Origin: Artemia franciscana
Lineage: Eukaryota > Arthropoda > Branchiopoda > Anostraca > Artemiidae
DNA: 64,000 nucleotides
Reading direction: 5' to 3'
NCBI RefSeq assembly: GCF_032884065.1
Contig: NC_088867.1
Coordinates: forward strand, 186,001-250,000
Part shown: piece after piece, positions 35,746 through 46,879 of the stretch
Numbering within the stretch: the stretch's first letter is position 1
Layout of the letters: the number at the start of each line of letters is the position of its first letter
Made by a program: the position numbers and the translations under genes
Notes under the pieces: generated by a model
Told to the model about the DNA's origin: nothing
The model's input: only the letters and a program-made list of their open reading frames with translations
Database searches by the model: none

Positions 35746-35929
35746 CATAGGTTTTTAAACAATTAACACAACAAACTTTAAGAAAAACTCGCAGAAAACA
35801 TTCCGTATTACGCAACAAGCAACTTCCTTTGGTATTATAGAAGATCCAGGTACGTCTTGAAAAAATTCAAATGTCCAGTAGCTTGAATAATGTGTTGCCC
35901 CGGGGATTCGCAGGTACAGGCCCCAGATT

Positions 35930-36230
35930 GCATTTGTTGAGGGTATACTACTAACATGAGCAAGGCTTATAACCCCAATACCTTCTCAAGACTAGAACAT
36001 AATTTGTACCTTACTGAAAACAAAATACGTTTTATTATATGTTTTCCCTTTTTACTTTCATCAGTAAAAAAAATTATCAAAACTAAGGAATAAATATCAG
36101 TATAGGTATATTAACTGACAATCCAAGGTCATTTTTTTGTCAATAAAGCACAAATTATGTTCCAGTCTTGAGAAGGCATGGGAATTATAAGCCCTACTAA
36201 TGTAATTATTGCTAGTTTCCAGTTTGACTC
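35930..36230. repeat. Inverted pair of an interspersed repeat
   Basis: The segment near 35950-36010 (CTTATAACCCCAATACCTTC, TCAAGACTAGAACATAATTTG) is the reverse complement, with mismatches, of 36145-36215 (CAAATTATGTTCCAGTCTTG, AGAAGGCATGGGAATTATAA). The same phrase occurs at 42240-42270, and at 53860-53895 and 58345-58380 inside the 838 bp repeats, so it is a widespread family. The fold-back arrangement here is local. Confidence 0.6.
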
Positions 36231-36419
36231 GGCTATTTATTGTAATGTCTGTTAATTTTGAGATTCGTTTATTAATTAATGGTAGATTGTGGTAGTTTTA
36301 CGCTTGAAAATTATTTGACTTCATTCCCCTCAACATGTACTGAAATTTTCAACCTAATACACAAGATATGTTTGTGAAACGCTATATTGGTAACCTGCAG
36401 AAGCACAGTATGTTCTTAT

Positions 36420-37070
36420 TTTATCAAATATCCCCCACCTTAACATTCCCTGGAAAAAATATCCCCCACCTTAACATTCCCTGGAAAATTTTTGCTGACA
36501 CCCTTACATTTGGCAGTAACAATAGTAATAATAGCAGCAATATTAGGGGTAGAGGTAGTATCAGTAGCACGCAAACAATGTCTTTGGTTTGTTCAACCCC
36601 CACTCTCTTCCCCAAGAAGTTTCAACTTAATATCCTAACGCGAACCTCGAATATTGTTGGTACTCCTTTTTGATGGCCTACCCACACATAGTGTGTCTTG
36701 GTTTAGTTTAACGTCCCCCCGAACACTTTCTAAAAGTTGCAGCTTAATATCCCTAGCTTCAATAATAGCATCAGTAGAAGAAAAATTTAGTAGAAGTACT
36801 AGTAATAGCTGTAGCGTACACATAGGACTTTTTCATTACTTTAATACCTCCCTCAACATACTCCAAAAGTTTTAACTTAATGCCTTAGGCTGTTCCTGAT
36901 ACATTATTGAAAAATTCTTATGACTATCTGCAAGTATATAGTGTTTTGATTTTATTCAACACTCCCCTCAAGCCGTTAAACGTCCTTAAAGGCCGTTTAG
37001 AGTATTAAGCTGAAGCTTTCTGGGCATTTTGAGAAGATGGCTGCGTTACATCAAAACACACTATGCACAT
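36420..37070 (-). repeat. Trinucleotide-rich repeat family R3, minus orientation
   Basis: Degenerate units with AGTAATAATAGCAGC-type runs, 'tttaacttaatgccttaggct' and 'acatagtgtgtcttggtttagtttaac'. It is the reverse complement of the family at 50130-50360 and 51470-53200. An exact 30-odd base direct repeat (ATATCCCCCACCTTAACATT...) occurs at about 36427 and 36459. Confidence 0.6.
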
Positions 37071-37074
37071 TTAG

Positions 37075-37639
37075 GTTAAAATTTAGGCTTCAAAAAAGTT
37101 TTTTTGTTCTCCTTTTTTTTCAGCGAAAGTGGAGGTTGAAACTATATCAAACTATAATATGTCCATCCAGATTCCTCGAAATCTTTCCTCAGGCACCAGG
37201 CGCTCCCCCAGGTGGCGGATAGGAGAAAGTTCTTTAGATATAAATGATACCTCCCAATATAAAACAAGGAGGCGTGGACCAGGGGGGACCCAGCCCTCGG
37301 GGGTTCATAAAATGAAACTGAGGCATCCATGGACGGGGGATATAAATTTATGCACAGGAGAAAGGAGGCCCCTGAGATGGTGATGCGCAGGGCCCACCGA
37401 CGTGTGGACATGTCCTGGCAGACGCCAAATCTCCTCTCATCAATGAAAAAATTATATTAGCCATGCAGGACGTGAAATGGAAGGATTCCCTATAGGAAAA
37501 CACCTTTAAAGGGCAGATGAACTCGCACACGAGCCAACGGCCCCTGCTAGAGACAGAGAGGGGTAGCTTACCGCTGTCTCGAAATCTAGCAGAGCATTCT
37601 TTCTTCTCAAATATTGCTCTTAATCCCTTTGTGGAGTGA
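37075..37639. other. GC-richer stretch, possible exon not resolved
   Basis: A strong polypyrimidine tract and acceptor (CTCCTTTTTTTTCAG at about 37109-37123) lead into a plus-strand open frame to 37383 (starting KVEVETISNYNMSIQIPRNL). Several donors are possible. The opposite strand is open too (37142-37411). Base composition is richer in G+C than the neighbourhood. I do not recognise the product. It could be an exon, or the 3' region of the adjacent LINE. Confidence 0.25.
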
Positions 37640-40584
37640 GGGATATGTTGACCTTCTTCAGGTCCCAATCATTTTGATCCACAGTGTGTGTTTTGGTCGG
37701 CCTCGCCTTCGTCCTCCATCAGGCTGCCACTGATACACTCTTGAGGGCAGTCTGTCTTTGGGCATGAGTAGAACATGACCCAAATATGTCCATCTTCGTT
37801 TCTTCATAACTTCGGTCATATGGGCTGGTTTGTTTTCAGCCGGATTTCCCTATCGGTAATTTTCTGATGCCAACTGATTTCGAGGATCCTTCGAATGCAA
37901 ATGTTTTCGAATCCAAAGCTTCGTTTCTCAAGTTGTTGGTTGAGTTTCCAACATTCACTGGCGTAAATCAATATAGACAACACATTTTTGTTGAACAGGC
38001 GCAATATTAAACGAGGTGAGTACTTGTTACTTTTCCAAATTGGTGTTAGTCTGTTGAAGGCGCACTGATGCTTGGCCAATCCCTCTATTGATTTTAAATT
38101 TTACATCACCAGTATTTTCCATCCAGCTTCCTAAGTATTTAAATTCTTGGACCTGTTCAACAGTTTTATCGGAACATTGAAGAGCTTGGGGCGAACCAGA
38201 TGTGGACCAACCTTTTGATTTGTCGACGTTGATCAACAATCCAACCTCTCGCACTTTTTCTGAGATTTCACCGAATAGCAGCTGTAGTTGATCTTTGGCG
38301 TCTTCTAGCAGTACTATATCATCTGCAATGTCAAGATCTGCAAGTTGCCTGCTGTTGACGTTTATTCCATAACCCGTAGACTGTCTGAGTACGTATTCCA
38401 TAACTATTAGTGGTGATAATAAACATCCTTGCTTGACACCAGTTATGATTTTGAAGTATCTTGTAACTCCGTTTTCTGTTCGAACACAGCATTCTGTTTC
38501 TTAGTACAGGGCAATAATAAGTTCTACTATCTTTGGGGGGCATAAATATTTCTTAGTCAACCGAGTCAAAGGCCTTTTCTAGGTCAATGAAAAGAAGATA
38601 CAGCTTTTTATTCCATTCCTTTGAGTCTTCAACCAGCATTCTCAGTGTGAAAATTAGGTCTGCACATGATCTTCCTGGTCGGAAGCCGTGTTGTTCATCA
38701 CGAAGATGTTGGCCCAGTTTCTGCTATAGGCGTTGTAGTATAATAATTGACAAAAGTTTACTAGGTATCGACATTATGTTATTACCTCTCCAGTTGCCAC
38801 AAACAAGCGCATTGCCTTTTTTGAAGAGCTTGATATATCTGAGTTAGTAGCTCAACCCAAACTGTCATGCAGTCGCAGACTGACATTTTCAGCTTCTCAG
38901 ATGTAATGCCATCTACTCCTGGTATTCTTCCGTTTTTCAGCTTTCTGACGGCGGCTATGATTTCTTCGGGAGACGGTGGTTCTTCATTTACATCAAGAAT
39001 CATAAATGGAGTGTCAGGAATTATATCTCTGTGTTTTATCCTCGGTCTGTTTAGTAGGTTCTCAAAGTGGGTTGCCCAACTCTCGTCAATCTTCAAAGAG
39101 TCTGTCAAAAGGACTCTATTCTCATCCTTTACTAGATTAGTCCTGTTAAGCTTGACTCCAATCATCTCGTTGGTTAATCTATAGACTGTTTTCGAATCTC
39201 CCTTCTTTGCTGCCTCTTCCGCTAAAGCTGCTTTGTGTTCAATAAATTGCCTCTTGTCGGTCCAGGCACTCTTCTTTAATTGTATGTCATTTTCTCTATA
39301 TGAGTCTTACAGAACAATTAATTCAGATACGTCTGAGGCCGACAGAATGGAAAGTTTGGCTGATTTTCCTGAATCAATTAGTTTCCAGGTTCGTTCGGAA
39401 ATCCATCTTTCTTTCTTTTTCTTCTTATAGCCTAGTTTCTGCTCTGCAACTTCTCTGTACGCGGTTTTCAGTTTCTCCCATATACTTTCGACATTAGCAC
39501 TTGGTTCCAATTCCGCTTGCAGTGCTTCAAATCTATTTGAAAGTTCTAACTGGAACATTCGTGTTGTTTCCTTGTTGTTCAGTTTCTCAACGTTGAAGGG
39601 TTTGTGTGTTTTCGGCTTATTAATTTTCTGTGTCGCTTTTAACTTTAGATGGATCTTGGCAACCATGAGGCTACGATCTGATCATATATCAGTGCCCTGT
39701 AGCTTCTCACATCAATTACTCTTCCAGCACTTGCATGAAAAGTGGAGGTGATCAATCTGATTGCACGTGCGGCCATCTGGTGGCCGCACGTGCAAGTCCT
39801 CGTATATTTATATATGGTCTTGTGTTGAAACAGTGTACCTCCTATGACAAAGTCGTTGTTCAGGGTGAAGTCAACAAGTTTAGCGCTCCGTTTTTGTTCA
39901 TGTCACCTATTCCATGTTGTCCCATGACTTCAAGACAGTAATTGTGACAAGATCCTAATTTCGCATTAAGATCACCTACGACACCTATGATGTCGTGTCT
40001 AGGAATTTCTGTAAGAACACTTTGTAGCGTTTCATAAAAGTTGTCTTTCTCTATTTCATCCGCTTCGTTAGTTGGTGCATAGCAGGCAGCAATTGAGAGT
40101 TTTCCATGAGCTGACCAGAATCGTATGTGAATAATTCTTTCATTTACAGGTGTCCATTTTCGCATCGCTTGCCTAGCTGTGGGTGACATCAGTACACCCA
40201 CACCTGCTTGGCGTCTGTTTTCACGTCTACTGTATGAGAGGACGTAGCCATCTTGTAGGGGTTCCATCCCACTACCAAGCCATCTAGTTTCACTAATGGT
40301 TGTTACGTCTATATTGTACTGTATCACTTCTTTCAGTATCTGTTCAATTTTTGAAATCTGGTTCATCGTGCTCAAATTCCAAAATTCAAGCTTCAGTTGT
40401 TGTTTCATAGTCAAAAATTGGGTCCGGGGCCCTGCTGAGGTTGTTAGGGAAGCGGTAACCATATCCGAGGCTAAAGTCGACGATTCAGTTACTGGTATCT
40501 TTTTACAGGGACAGGTAGCAAGCCTATCGCACAACCCTCTTCCTTTCGCAACCGGACTTGGGACCGGCAATGGTGGAGACAATA
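37640..40584 (-). mobile_element. RTE-clade LINE, near full length, with endonuclease and reverse transcriptase
   Basis: Minus strand, N- to C-terminal: an apurinic-like endonuclease (TTISETRWLGSGMEPLQDGY near 40240-40310, then SIAACYAPTNEADEIEKDNF and VVGDLNAKLGS near 39970-40110), a linker (WISERTWKLIDSGKSA, 39340-39400), WATHFENLLNRPR, RKLKNGRIPGVDGITSEKL (38880-38950), HGFRPGRSCADLIFTLRML (38640-38700), LYLLFIDLEKAFDSVD (near 38570-38610), GVKQGCLLSPL (about 38420), the catalytic box in altered form LDIADDIVLL, SECWKLNQQLEKR, CIRRILEISWHQKITDREIR, and YLGHVLLMPKDRLPSRVYQW near 37760. Frame changes near 39880, 39690 and 38410 and around 38050 plus several stops make it inactive. Y of the usual YADD is I here. 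Confidence 0.9.
39761..39795. repeat. Perfect 15 bp palindrome inside the LINE
   Basis: TTGCACGTGCGGCCA, five-base loop TCTGG, then TGGCCGCACGTGCAA. In the LINE reading direction the second copy encodes the normal family motif PDGRTCNQIDH. The first is an inverted extra copy where TWTS-like residues would be expected. It looks like a template-switch insertion. Confidence 0.85.
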
Positions 40585-41725
40585 CGTCAAGCAATGGAAA
40601 AATACCTTAAATATGGTCAGAACCTCTATCAACTGTTCATTGACTTCAAACAAGCCTTCGACTTAATTTGGAGAGATGATCTTTGGCATATACTGCTGCA
40701 TTACGGCGTCCCGTCAAATATCGTATCACTCATTCATAGCATGTATGAGCGGTTCAGAAGCCAAGTACAAACAGTTGAGGAAAAGACCGAAGAATTCCAA
40801 ACTTCTGTTGGTGTTTTGCGAGGATACATCCTCTCACCTCACGTGTTTAATCTCTTTCTCCATTGTATGTTGTCGCCTGTTGAAGCAACCAACGGGGCAG
40901 GGAATTGTAATCGACAAGCTGGCATACGCATATGACATCGACATGCCCCGTTGAATCCGTTGCTGAACTCCAAACCAAAGCAAACAACCTAGAAGTAGTT
41001 ACAGGAACCTTCGGGATGAAAATTAACGAGAATATAACGAAAGCCATGCGCGTGTCAAGGTTGAATAGCCCATCCCTAACAAAAATTAACGGAGCGGAAA
41101 TAGAATGGGTATTCATCTATCTGGAAAGCCAGATCACGAGCGACAACAATCACTCAGTGGACATCAAAAGACGCCTCGCTCTGTTCAGCGCCAGCTTCAA
41201 AGCTCTGATGGCAATATGGAAGCAAAATCGAATCTCCGTGAAGCAAAAACTAAAACTATTCTGCTCTATTATCATTCCTATAGCTATGTAAGGTTGTGAA
41301 ACATGGACAGTAAAAGTAGATCACCCCAGGCGACTCGCCGCGTTTGAGACAAAGCTGCTGCGTCGAATCGCTGGCATATCATTTGTAGATCGAGTCTCAA
41401 ATGCCGACCTACTCAAAAGACTGCAGTATAACACTCCCATCTTGAACAGGGTCTGTGTCCAACAATTCAGGTGGCTTGGCCACGTCCGGCGATTGTGCAA
41501 CGACCAACTACCGAAAATTGCCTTCGAGGGTCGCATCCATGGTTTTCGCCCTCGCAGTCAGCCTCAAAAGCGCTGTAAAAAGAACTTCTCCGATTGCAAC
41601 CTCACTGGTCTTCTCAGATTGGCACAAAACAGATAGCAGTATAGGCGACATATACAATCGCTCGTGAGGAGAGAGGCCCCAAGACGACCACCAAGGCCGG
41701 ATGGGACTTAAGTCAAGTAAATCAT
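40585..41725 (+). mobile_element. Second RTE-like LINE, 5'-truncated, plus strand
   Basis: Plus strand: AMEKYLKYGQNLYQLFIDFK then QAFDLIWRDDLWHILLHYGV (40590-40710), SVGVLRGYILSPHVFNLFLH (near 40805-40865), a disturbed catalytic box (LAYAYDID near 40919-40940), FGMKINENITKAMRVSRLN (41010-41070), GCETWTVKV after a stop at 41289-41291, LLRRIAGISFVDRVSNADLL (41355-41415), FRWLGHVRRLCNDQLPKIAF and a C-terminal CNLTGLLRLAQNR. It belongs to a different RTE-type subfamily from the LINE at 37640-40584 and begins in the fingers/palm of the reverse transcriptase, head to head with that LINE. Frame changes lie near 40900-40935 and 41110-41120, with a stop at 41636. Confidence 0.85.
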
Positions 41726-43054
41726 CCAGATTATCTAATGGGCATATATTATAAGAAATTGTTGAAAAATTTCGTCAGTCATAAGTATAGCAGGCGAAAA
41801 TTCGGATTCTTATAGAAAATCGAAAAGATCTAAAATATTTTTTAAATAAAGAAAAAGACTCCATCACCAAAAATTGTTAACTTTGAAATCCATAACACAC
41901 TTATTTTCAGAGGAAATTAAAGAACTAAATTCACCCAAAAATGAGCAGAAATAGTCAAATAATTTTTCAAGCCTAAAACTACCATAAATCATTATGAAAA
42001 AATAAATGACACCCGAAACGAAGAGAAACTACAATAAAAATGGAGCAGAAACTCTAAACGAGCAAAAACGAAGAGGAGTAAAGTTGACTTTCCCCGTAGC
42101 TTCTTTAGGGATTGGTATATAAGTTAACTGATGATTCACACCTGATTTTTAAGAAATGTCGGTTATGATGCAGTCTATTTTTTTAAAATTATGAGAAATT
42201 AAACACATGGCTCGAAATAGAAATTGTTTTCAGTAAAGTGCAAATTATGTCCAGTTTATATAGAAGGCATGAGGGGCTTCAGCTTTACTCTTCTTTTTTC
42301 TGCAAATATTCAGATTGAGTCAGTTATTTAGAGGAATTTATGCATGCATTTTGGTATTTATTTATATATTTATGGTTGTCTTACACTTGACAAATTATTT
42401 CCTATACTGATATATATATTTGATACACCCTGATACTATTCCAATAATTCATAATTTTGAATAATTTGCAAGCAGAGCCGTTCAAAACTGGGGGGAGGGG
42501 CAACCAGGACATTTGAACCGTGCACCGTGACTTGAGGGGCTGGGGGATTACCCACTTTGATCAAATTTTTGTCTTTAACTTAGCTTATTTATTTTATATT
42601 TGAGTCAGGAGGGGACGCTGCAATAAATCTTTTCAGGCAACATCAACCATAGAAAAGCTTTGTCTGCAAGGCTGTTATTAAACAATTTTTTTCAGATTGT
42701 AGGAGATAAGTTTAGATTTTTTTTTTCTCTACATTGAAAAGCTTCCTGAGTAGCTTCTTAAGGCATTTTAATTCTATTTGATTTTTCAGGAAATTGGAGC
42801 AAGTTTTGATAATTCCAACAATTTACTTATAATTAGAACTTAATTTCTTCATGATGTAAACAAAAAAGGACAACATATATTAACTTAGAAGATAGTTATA
42901 TAAAACGATCAGCCACAACTTATTGTTGAATAAAAATCAAATAAGACAGTCTCAACTTGAAAGACCGTTAAGCTAAAAACTACATTCATGGCTAAAGTTA
43001 CACTGATTATTGTACAAATAATACAGGTTATTGATTAGCAGTAGTAGGACAACT
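41726..43054. other. No gene seen; 3' flank of the LRR gene
   Basis: AT-rich. Contains an eroded copy of the 'caaattatgtccag' interspersed repeat (42230-42300) and a G-rich patch (42486-42560). The transcript of the minus-strand LRR gene probably ends near 43030-43060, so most of this is intergenic. Confidence 0.5.
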
Positions 43055-43060
43055 TTTATT
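43055..43060 (-). promoter_or_regulatory. Candidate polyadenylation signal of the LRR gene
   Basis: TTTATT on the plus strand, AATAAA on the minus strand, about 185 bases past the stop codon at 43245-43247. It is the nearest canonical hexamer in the right orientation that I noticed. The region is AT-rich, so chance occurrence is possible. Confidence 0.4.
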
Positions 43061-43244
43061 ATCAAAATAATGAAATATCATACTGATAGCACTGCAAAAG
43101 CATAGCTTGCGAGACTGTGCTATTGGACAACAAAAATCACAAGAAAAAATAATGAAGTAATCATCGTCAGAATAATAATATTGCAGTAATTTTAGGAATC
43201 GTAATCCGAGGAATTATCACTGTAATAATCCAATGTAATCATCA

Positions 43245-43391
43245 TCAAGGTCTGGAATCCAATTTCAGTAACGGCAGAGTATCCAATAAATTGTGTTTAT
43301 CTGACATATAGATAGAAGTATCTAGGTACCGAAGCTTTGGACAATATTTTTTCACAGTTTCGAGAGTTTTGTTAGTCACTTTAGGACAACC
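43245..43391 (-). CDS. LRR gene, last exon (cysteine-containing LRR)
   Basis: 48 codons plus a TGA stop, starting GCPKVTNKTLETVKKYCPKL and RYLDTSIYMSD, ending LLKLDSRP. The acceptor is TCCTTCTTTCCAG. It enters in phase 0 and continues the repeat left open at the end of the exon at 59724-59879: ...LRVLNVK + GCPKVTNKTL..., exactly the LxxLxLxGCxxITDxxL pattern of the LRR-CC subtype found in F-box/LRR proteins and AMN1. This exon holds the last repeat and a short C-terminal tail. It is separated from the previous exon by about 16.3 kb. Confidence 0.85.
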   Translation of the reverse strand, partial: GCPKVTNKTLETVKKYCPKLRYLDTSIYMSDKHNLLDTLPLLKLDSRP

Positions 43392-43899
43392 CTGGAAAGA
43401 AGGAGAGAAAATAAAGCTCATGATTTCAAAAAAACAGACAAAAATTCAATGGCAATTAAACAAAATCAACATCAACTTAAAATGCTTCTCAATGCTTTCA
43501 CATAAAAAAAAAATTCTTTAGGCGTTCATATTCATTTTTATCTTCTTTTTTTTAATCTCTTCTTTTTTTCGTGGAAAATGTAAAACACTTAAATTGTAAC
43601 ATAAAATATAAAAAAAATAACAATAGGAATATGCAGTATTCATTATTAATTTTATAGCACATTTACCCTCTTTGTTTGACAATTAACATTCAAAACTTTG
43701 TTTTTCCATTTTTCAACGCTTTTGAAGACATGTCAAGTGTTAATTGACTATTCCCATTAGTAATTCAATATTAGCGAAAATCATAGCAGAGCAGTTGCGC
43801 TGCCTAAGTAAAGAACGATGTTAGGGCAATGTAAGTTTTTCTTCTGACCAAAGCACCGCGTAGAGAAGAAATTGTCATATAATTTTGAAAGGCGCTAAT

Positions 43900-44990
43900 T
43901 CGATAGGAAATTGAGACTTCTTGTGCCCTCTTTTAGAGTTAAAGTGATTTCAGGGCAATCAGCCCCCCTTCAAAATCACTATTTCCCAGAACATATCGAA
44001 ACAAAATTTTGAAATCGCCATTTTGTTCAACATGGTTGAAATGTCTTTTGGCTTTTGGGAATGAAGTCTTTGGGGATGACAATTTTCTTCACCCTTAAAG
44101 CCCTCAGGGGGCTTTGGGTTATACTAGTTGCCCATTGTTAACGTATAAGATTTCTGTGGAAGAGGTAAGGGGACTAGCTCGATTTGAAATAAGAAGTTAT
44201 AAAGCCCTTTTTTAAGAGTTAAAAGTGATCGGAAGCTAACTAGTGCTCCCCCATACATTTCCCAAAATGTATCGAATAATTTTTTTTATATAGCCATTAT
44301 ATTCAAAATAGTACAAAGATCATATAACAAGGCCTTCGTGGTACATAGAAAACCCTGGAGCATGGGGGAAAGGGTTGTAAGTCATGCCACAGGGTATCTA
44401 AGACTCTTATAGAAGGGGTGGTCGCATAAACTTTAGAGGAGGCTCAATTGATTAGAAACTAAAGGTTGTGGTTCCCTTTATAAGAGTCAAATGTGATAGA
44501 AGCCAACCAACATGCCCTCCCCCGAATTTCTCTTTTAACTGAACGAACCTGATTGATTCTTTGAGATAGCCATCGAAAGTAAGTTCAAAGAACATATAGC
44601 AGTGCCTTCAAGGCTGACAAAATCCTCCAGGGCTCAGAGGCGAGGGTTTTTAAGTTTATGCTCCGAGGGCATATACAAAGGGTGGATCCAGGGGGCCACG
44701 GGGAGCCTAGACCTCCAAGATTATCTGGCGCTCTCAATCCCATTCCGTTTTTTTTCATTTTTTTTACTATTTTCTTAAGTAAACTTGTCAATTTGGTCAA
44801 TTACTTGTAGCTTATTTACCCAATTAACAACAGAAAAACAAAGTTTTCCTATGTACGTAAAGAGCAAAGTTGAAACTTAAAACGAACTAAAATTATTTAT
44901 CTTCAGCCGGTTCAGTATACATCTGCAAAATTAGCATGAAAATCTTTGATCGCTGCTAGCTTCCCCCTATTTTACGAACATAGAAACTCA
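43900..44990. repeat. R2 repeat family, three or four divergent units of ~270-330 bp
   Basis: Units share 'agagttaaaagtgatc.gaagccaa', 'ttttgagatagccat.ttattcaa.atagt.caaag' and 'aggcttcgtggacgac' style phrases and are related to 7060-7320 and 20955-21215 in the satellite spacers. The right end (44860-44910) matches the hairpin element (AAACTTAAAACGAACTAAAATTA). No gene is supported. Confidence 0.65.
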
Positions 44991-46879
44991 TGTTTTGATG
45001 AATCAGTTTTTCTTCGTGTTACTAGATAAACGTTCGGTAGCACCGGAAATTATAGCTATTTGTCAATTTAAAATTTGAAATTAGATTGAAAAGTAGCTTT
45101 GTAGCTAAAAGTTCAAAATTGATAAAAAGAAAAGAAACGGAATACGAGAATAGAATGGATAAGAGACGAAGACTGATGACTGAATATGGAAGGGGATCAA
45201 AGGATATTTGCAGATATTTTAGTGAAATATCCGGAAACCGAAAGGTAAGTTTTGACTAATAATAAACCCCCTCCCTTCTAAAAATAAACCCTTAATTTTA
45301 GTTTTGCGACTAATTAAATGGCGAATGGCCCAATAGGGCTTTGTGTGAATAAATCTATCAATCTATTTATTTTAATCACATGGCTAATTTGGTAGAAATT
45401 AGATGAATGAAAGAGTTATAAGCAATTTAGGCCAAGAGCAGATCCACGGGGCCAGAAGGGGCGACCCCCCCAAGATATTTTTGGCACTCTTATTCCGTTC
45501 TTTTTCCTTTTTAATCTTTTTAAAAATAAACTTGTCAACTTAGTGCTTACCTCGAGTCACATTGGTGCCTTTGGTCCAGTGGCCCCCTTGCCTAAGATTT
45601 TGCTCTTTATTTGTTAGCGATTTAGACAAGAAACTACTCGCACGATCAGTTTACAAATCATTTCATCATAAAATTATAAGAAAAACCTCGTTTTCGAGGA
45701 AAATTATTCATATAATTAAACTTGCTCTCTAGTTGAAGTATTGACTCTGAGGGCAGATCTTCATCTTCAGATTGTGTTTTTTTCTTTTTTTTTGGCATAT
45801 TTTTTCGATTCTCTTTTTTAAGAGCAGGTCGATTCAGGGTACGGTTTCCGGGAGTTATTGATAGGGGTATGAGTATGGGTCACGAGAGAGGAGACACGTT
45901 ATAAACGGTGTTTTGGGAAATGTGTTGGATATTTAAGTTTCCCGAGTGGGATTTGGGAGAGCTAACTCACATGCTCTATCTTACTGAGTTTCCAGACTGT
46001 AGTAAGATGCAGGGTAGAATACCATCTTCTTAGGATAAAGTCCTACTGAAACGTTGTCTTTGTCATCTGAACATAATTTGAAAGTTAGAAACTACCCAGA
46101 TTGATAAGGTCAACGTAGACTGGCTGATTCACAAGGATCAATTATCTCAAGCTCCATCATCCCTGCAAGACAACTTGGGAGACTATTCAGATTATTTTAA
46201 TGCCCTTGTCTCCCTCCCTTTCGTCATTGACTACCCCGATATTTCCCCCATATTTTTAATTATAACCCCTACAGCTTCTTTGATAGAAGTATATTTCTTG
46301 GGACCCATCTGCAAAACAGAAGTGATCGCCTGCAACAAAACATGTGAAAAATTTTGGGTCGGCGAAACGCCCAACGGTCCCGGTTGGGAGCACTTTTGAT
46401 TAACTGATACTGCATTCTCTATTTGCACATTTTGGGGCAATTATTTCATAGATTCGAAGAGTGGCGATTATTGAAGAACAAAACGCTAAAACAAGAGGTT
46501 TTAACAACTTGTATTCCCTGGTACTCCATTAGAAGCCGACAGCTTTCAAAAACATGCTTTTTCCCATATTTCAAAAAACAAATCAAGAGAACGATACTAA
46601 ACCAAATCCAGGTCCGAAAAAATTTGAGAACTTCTCTGATTCTTATGACAGTTTAAGGGACAATTAAAATTTGCCCTAGCTGCTACCGTGTTAGTCATAA
46701 AAGATTTAAAGTAAGGTGTTTCCAGGTGAGAACGTTGGGCGCTAATGAGTTAAGATGCAAATAATTGGACGACTACGTAACAACTGTGCCTCATACCTGG
46801 TCGAACTCCCCGTGGTATTACTGAAAGAGTACTCACCTTTCTAAGCCAAGCCTATCGCATCAGTGATAAAACAATTAGA
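44991..46879. other. No gene seen; minor repeats
   Basis: Contains a LINE-like 3' end at 45300-45360 (GGCCCAATAGGGCTTTGTG, AATAAATCTATCAATC) and a repeat at 45430-45610 ('gcagatccacggggccagaagggg...gtggcccccttgcc') that recurs near 44680-44760 and 49640-49680. Open frames around 46175-46656 match no family. Confidence 0.5.

Noticed and set aside
36424-36615. Leucine-rich minus-strand frame resembling a membrane segment
   Set aside because: The leucine run comes from trinucleotide-rich R3 repeat sequence.
37348-37668. 106-codon minus-strand frame after the RTE LINE
   Set aside because: Out of frame with the LINE C-terminal motifs and without a domain; probably LINE 3' region or flank.
44585-44800. 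71-codon minus-strand frame
   Set aside because: Lies within R2 and related interspersed repeats and has no recognisable domain.
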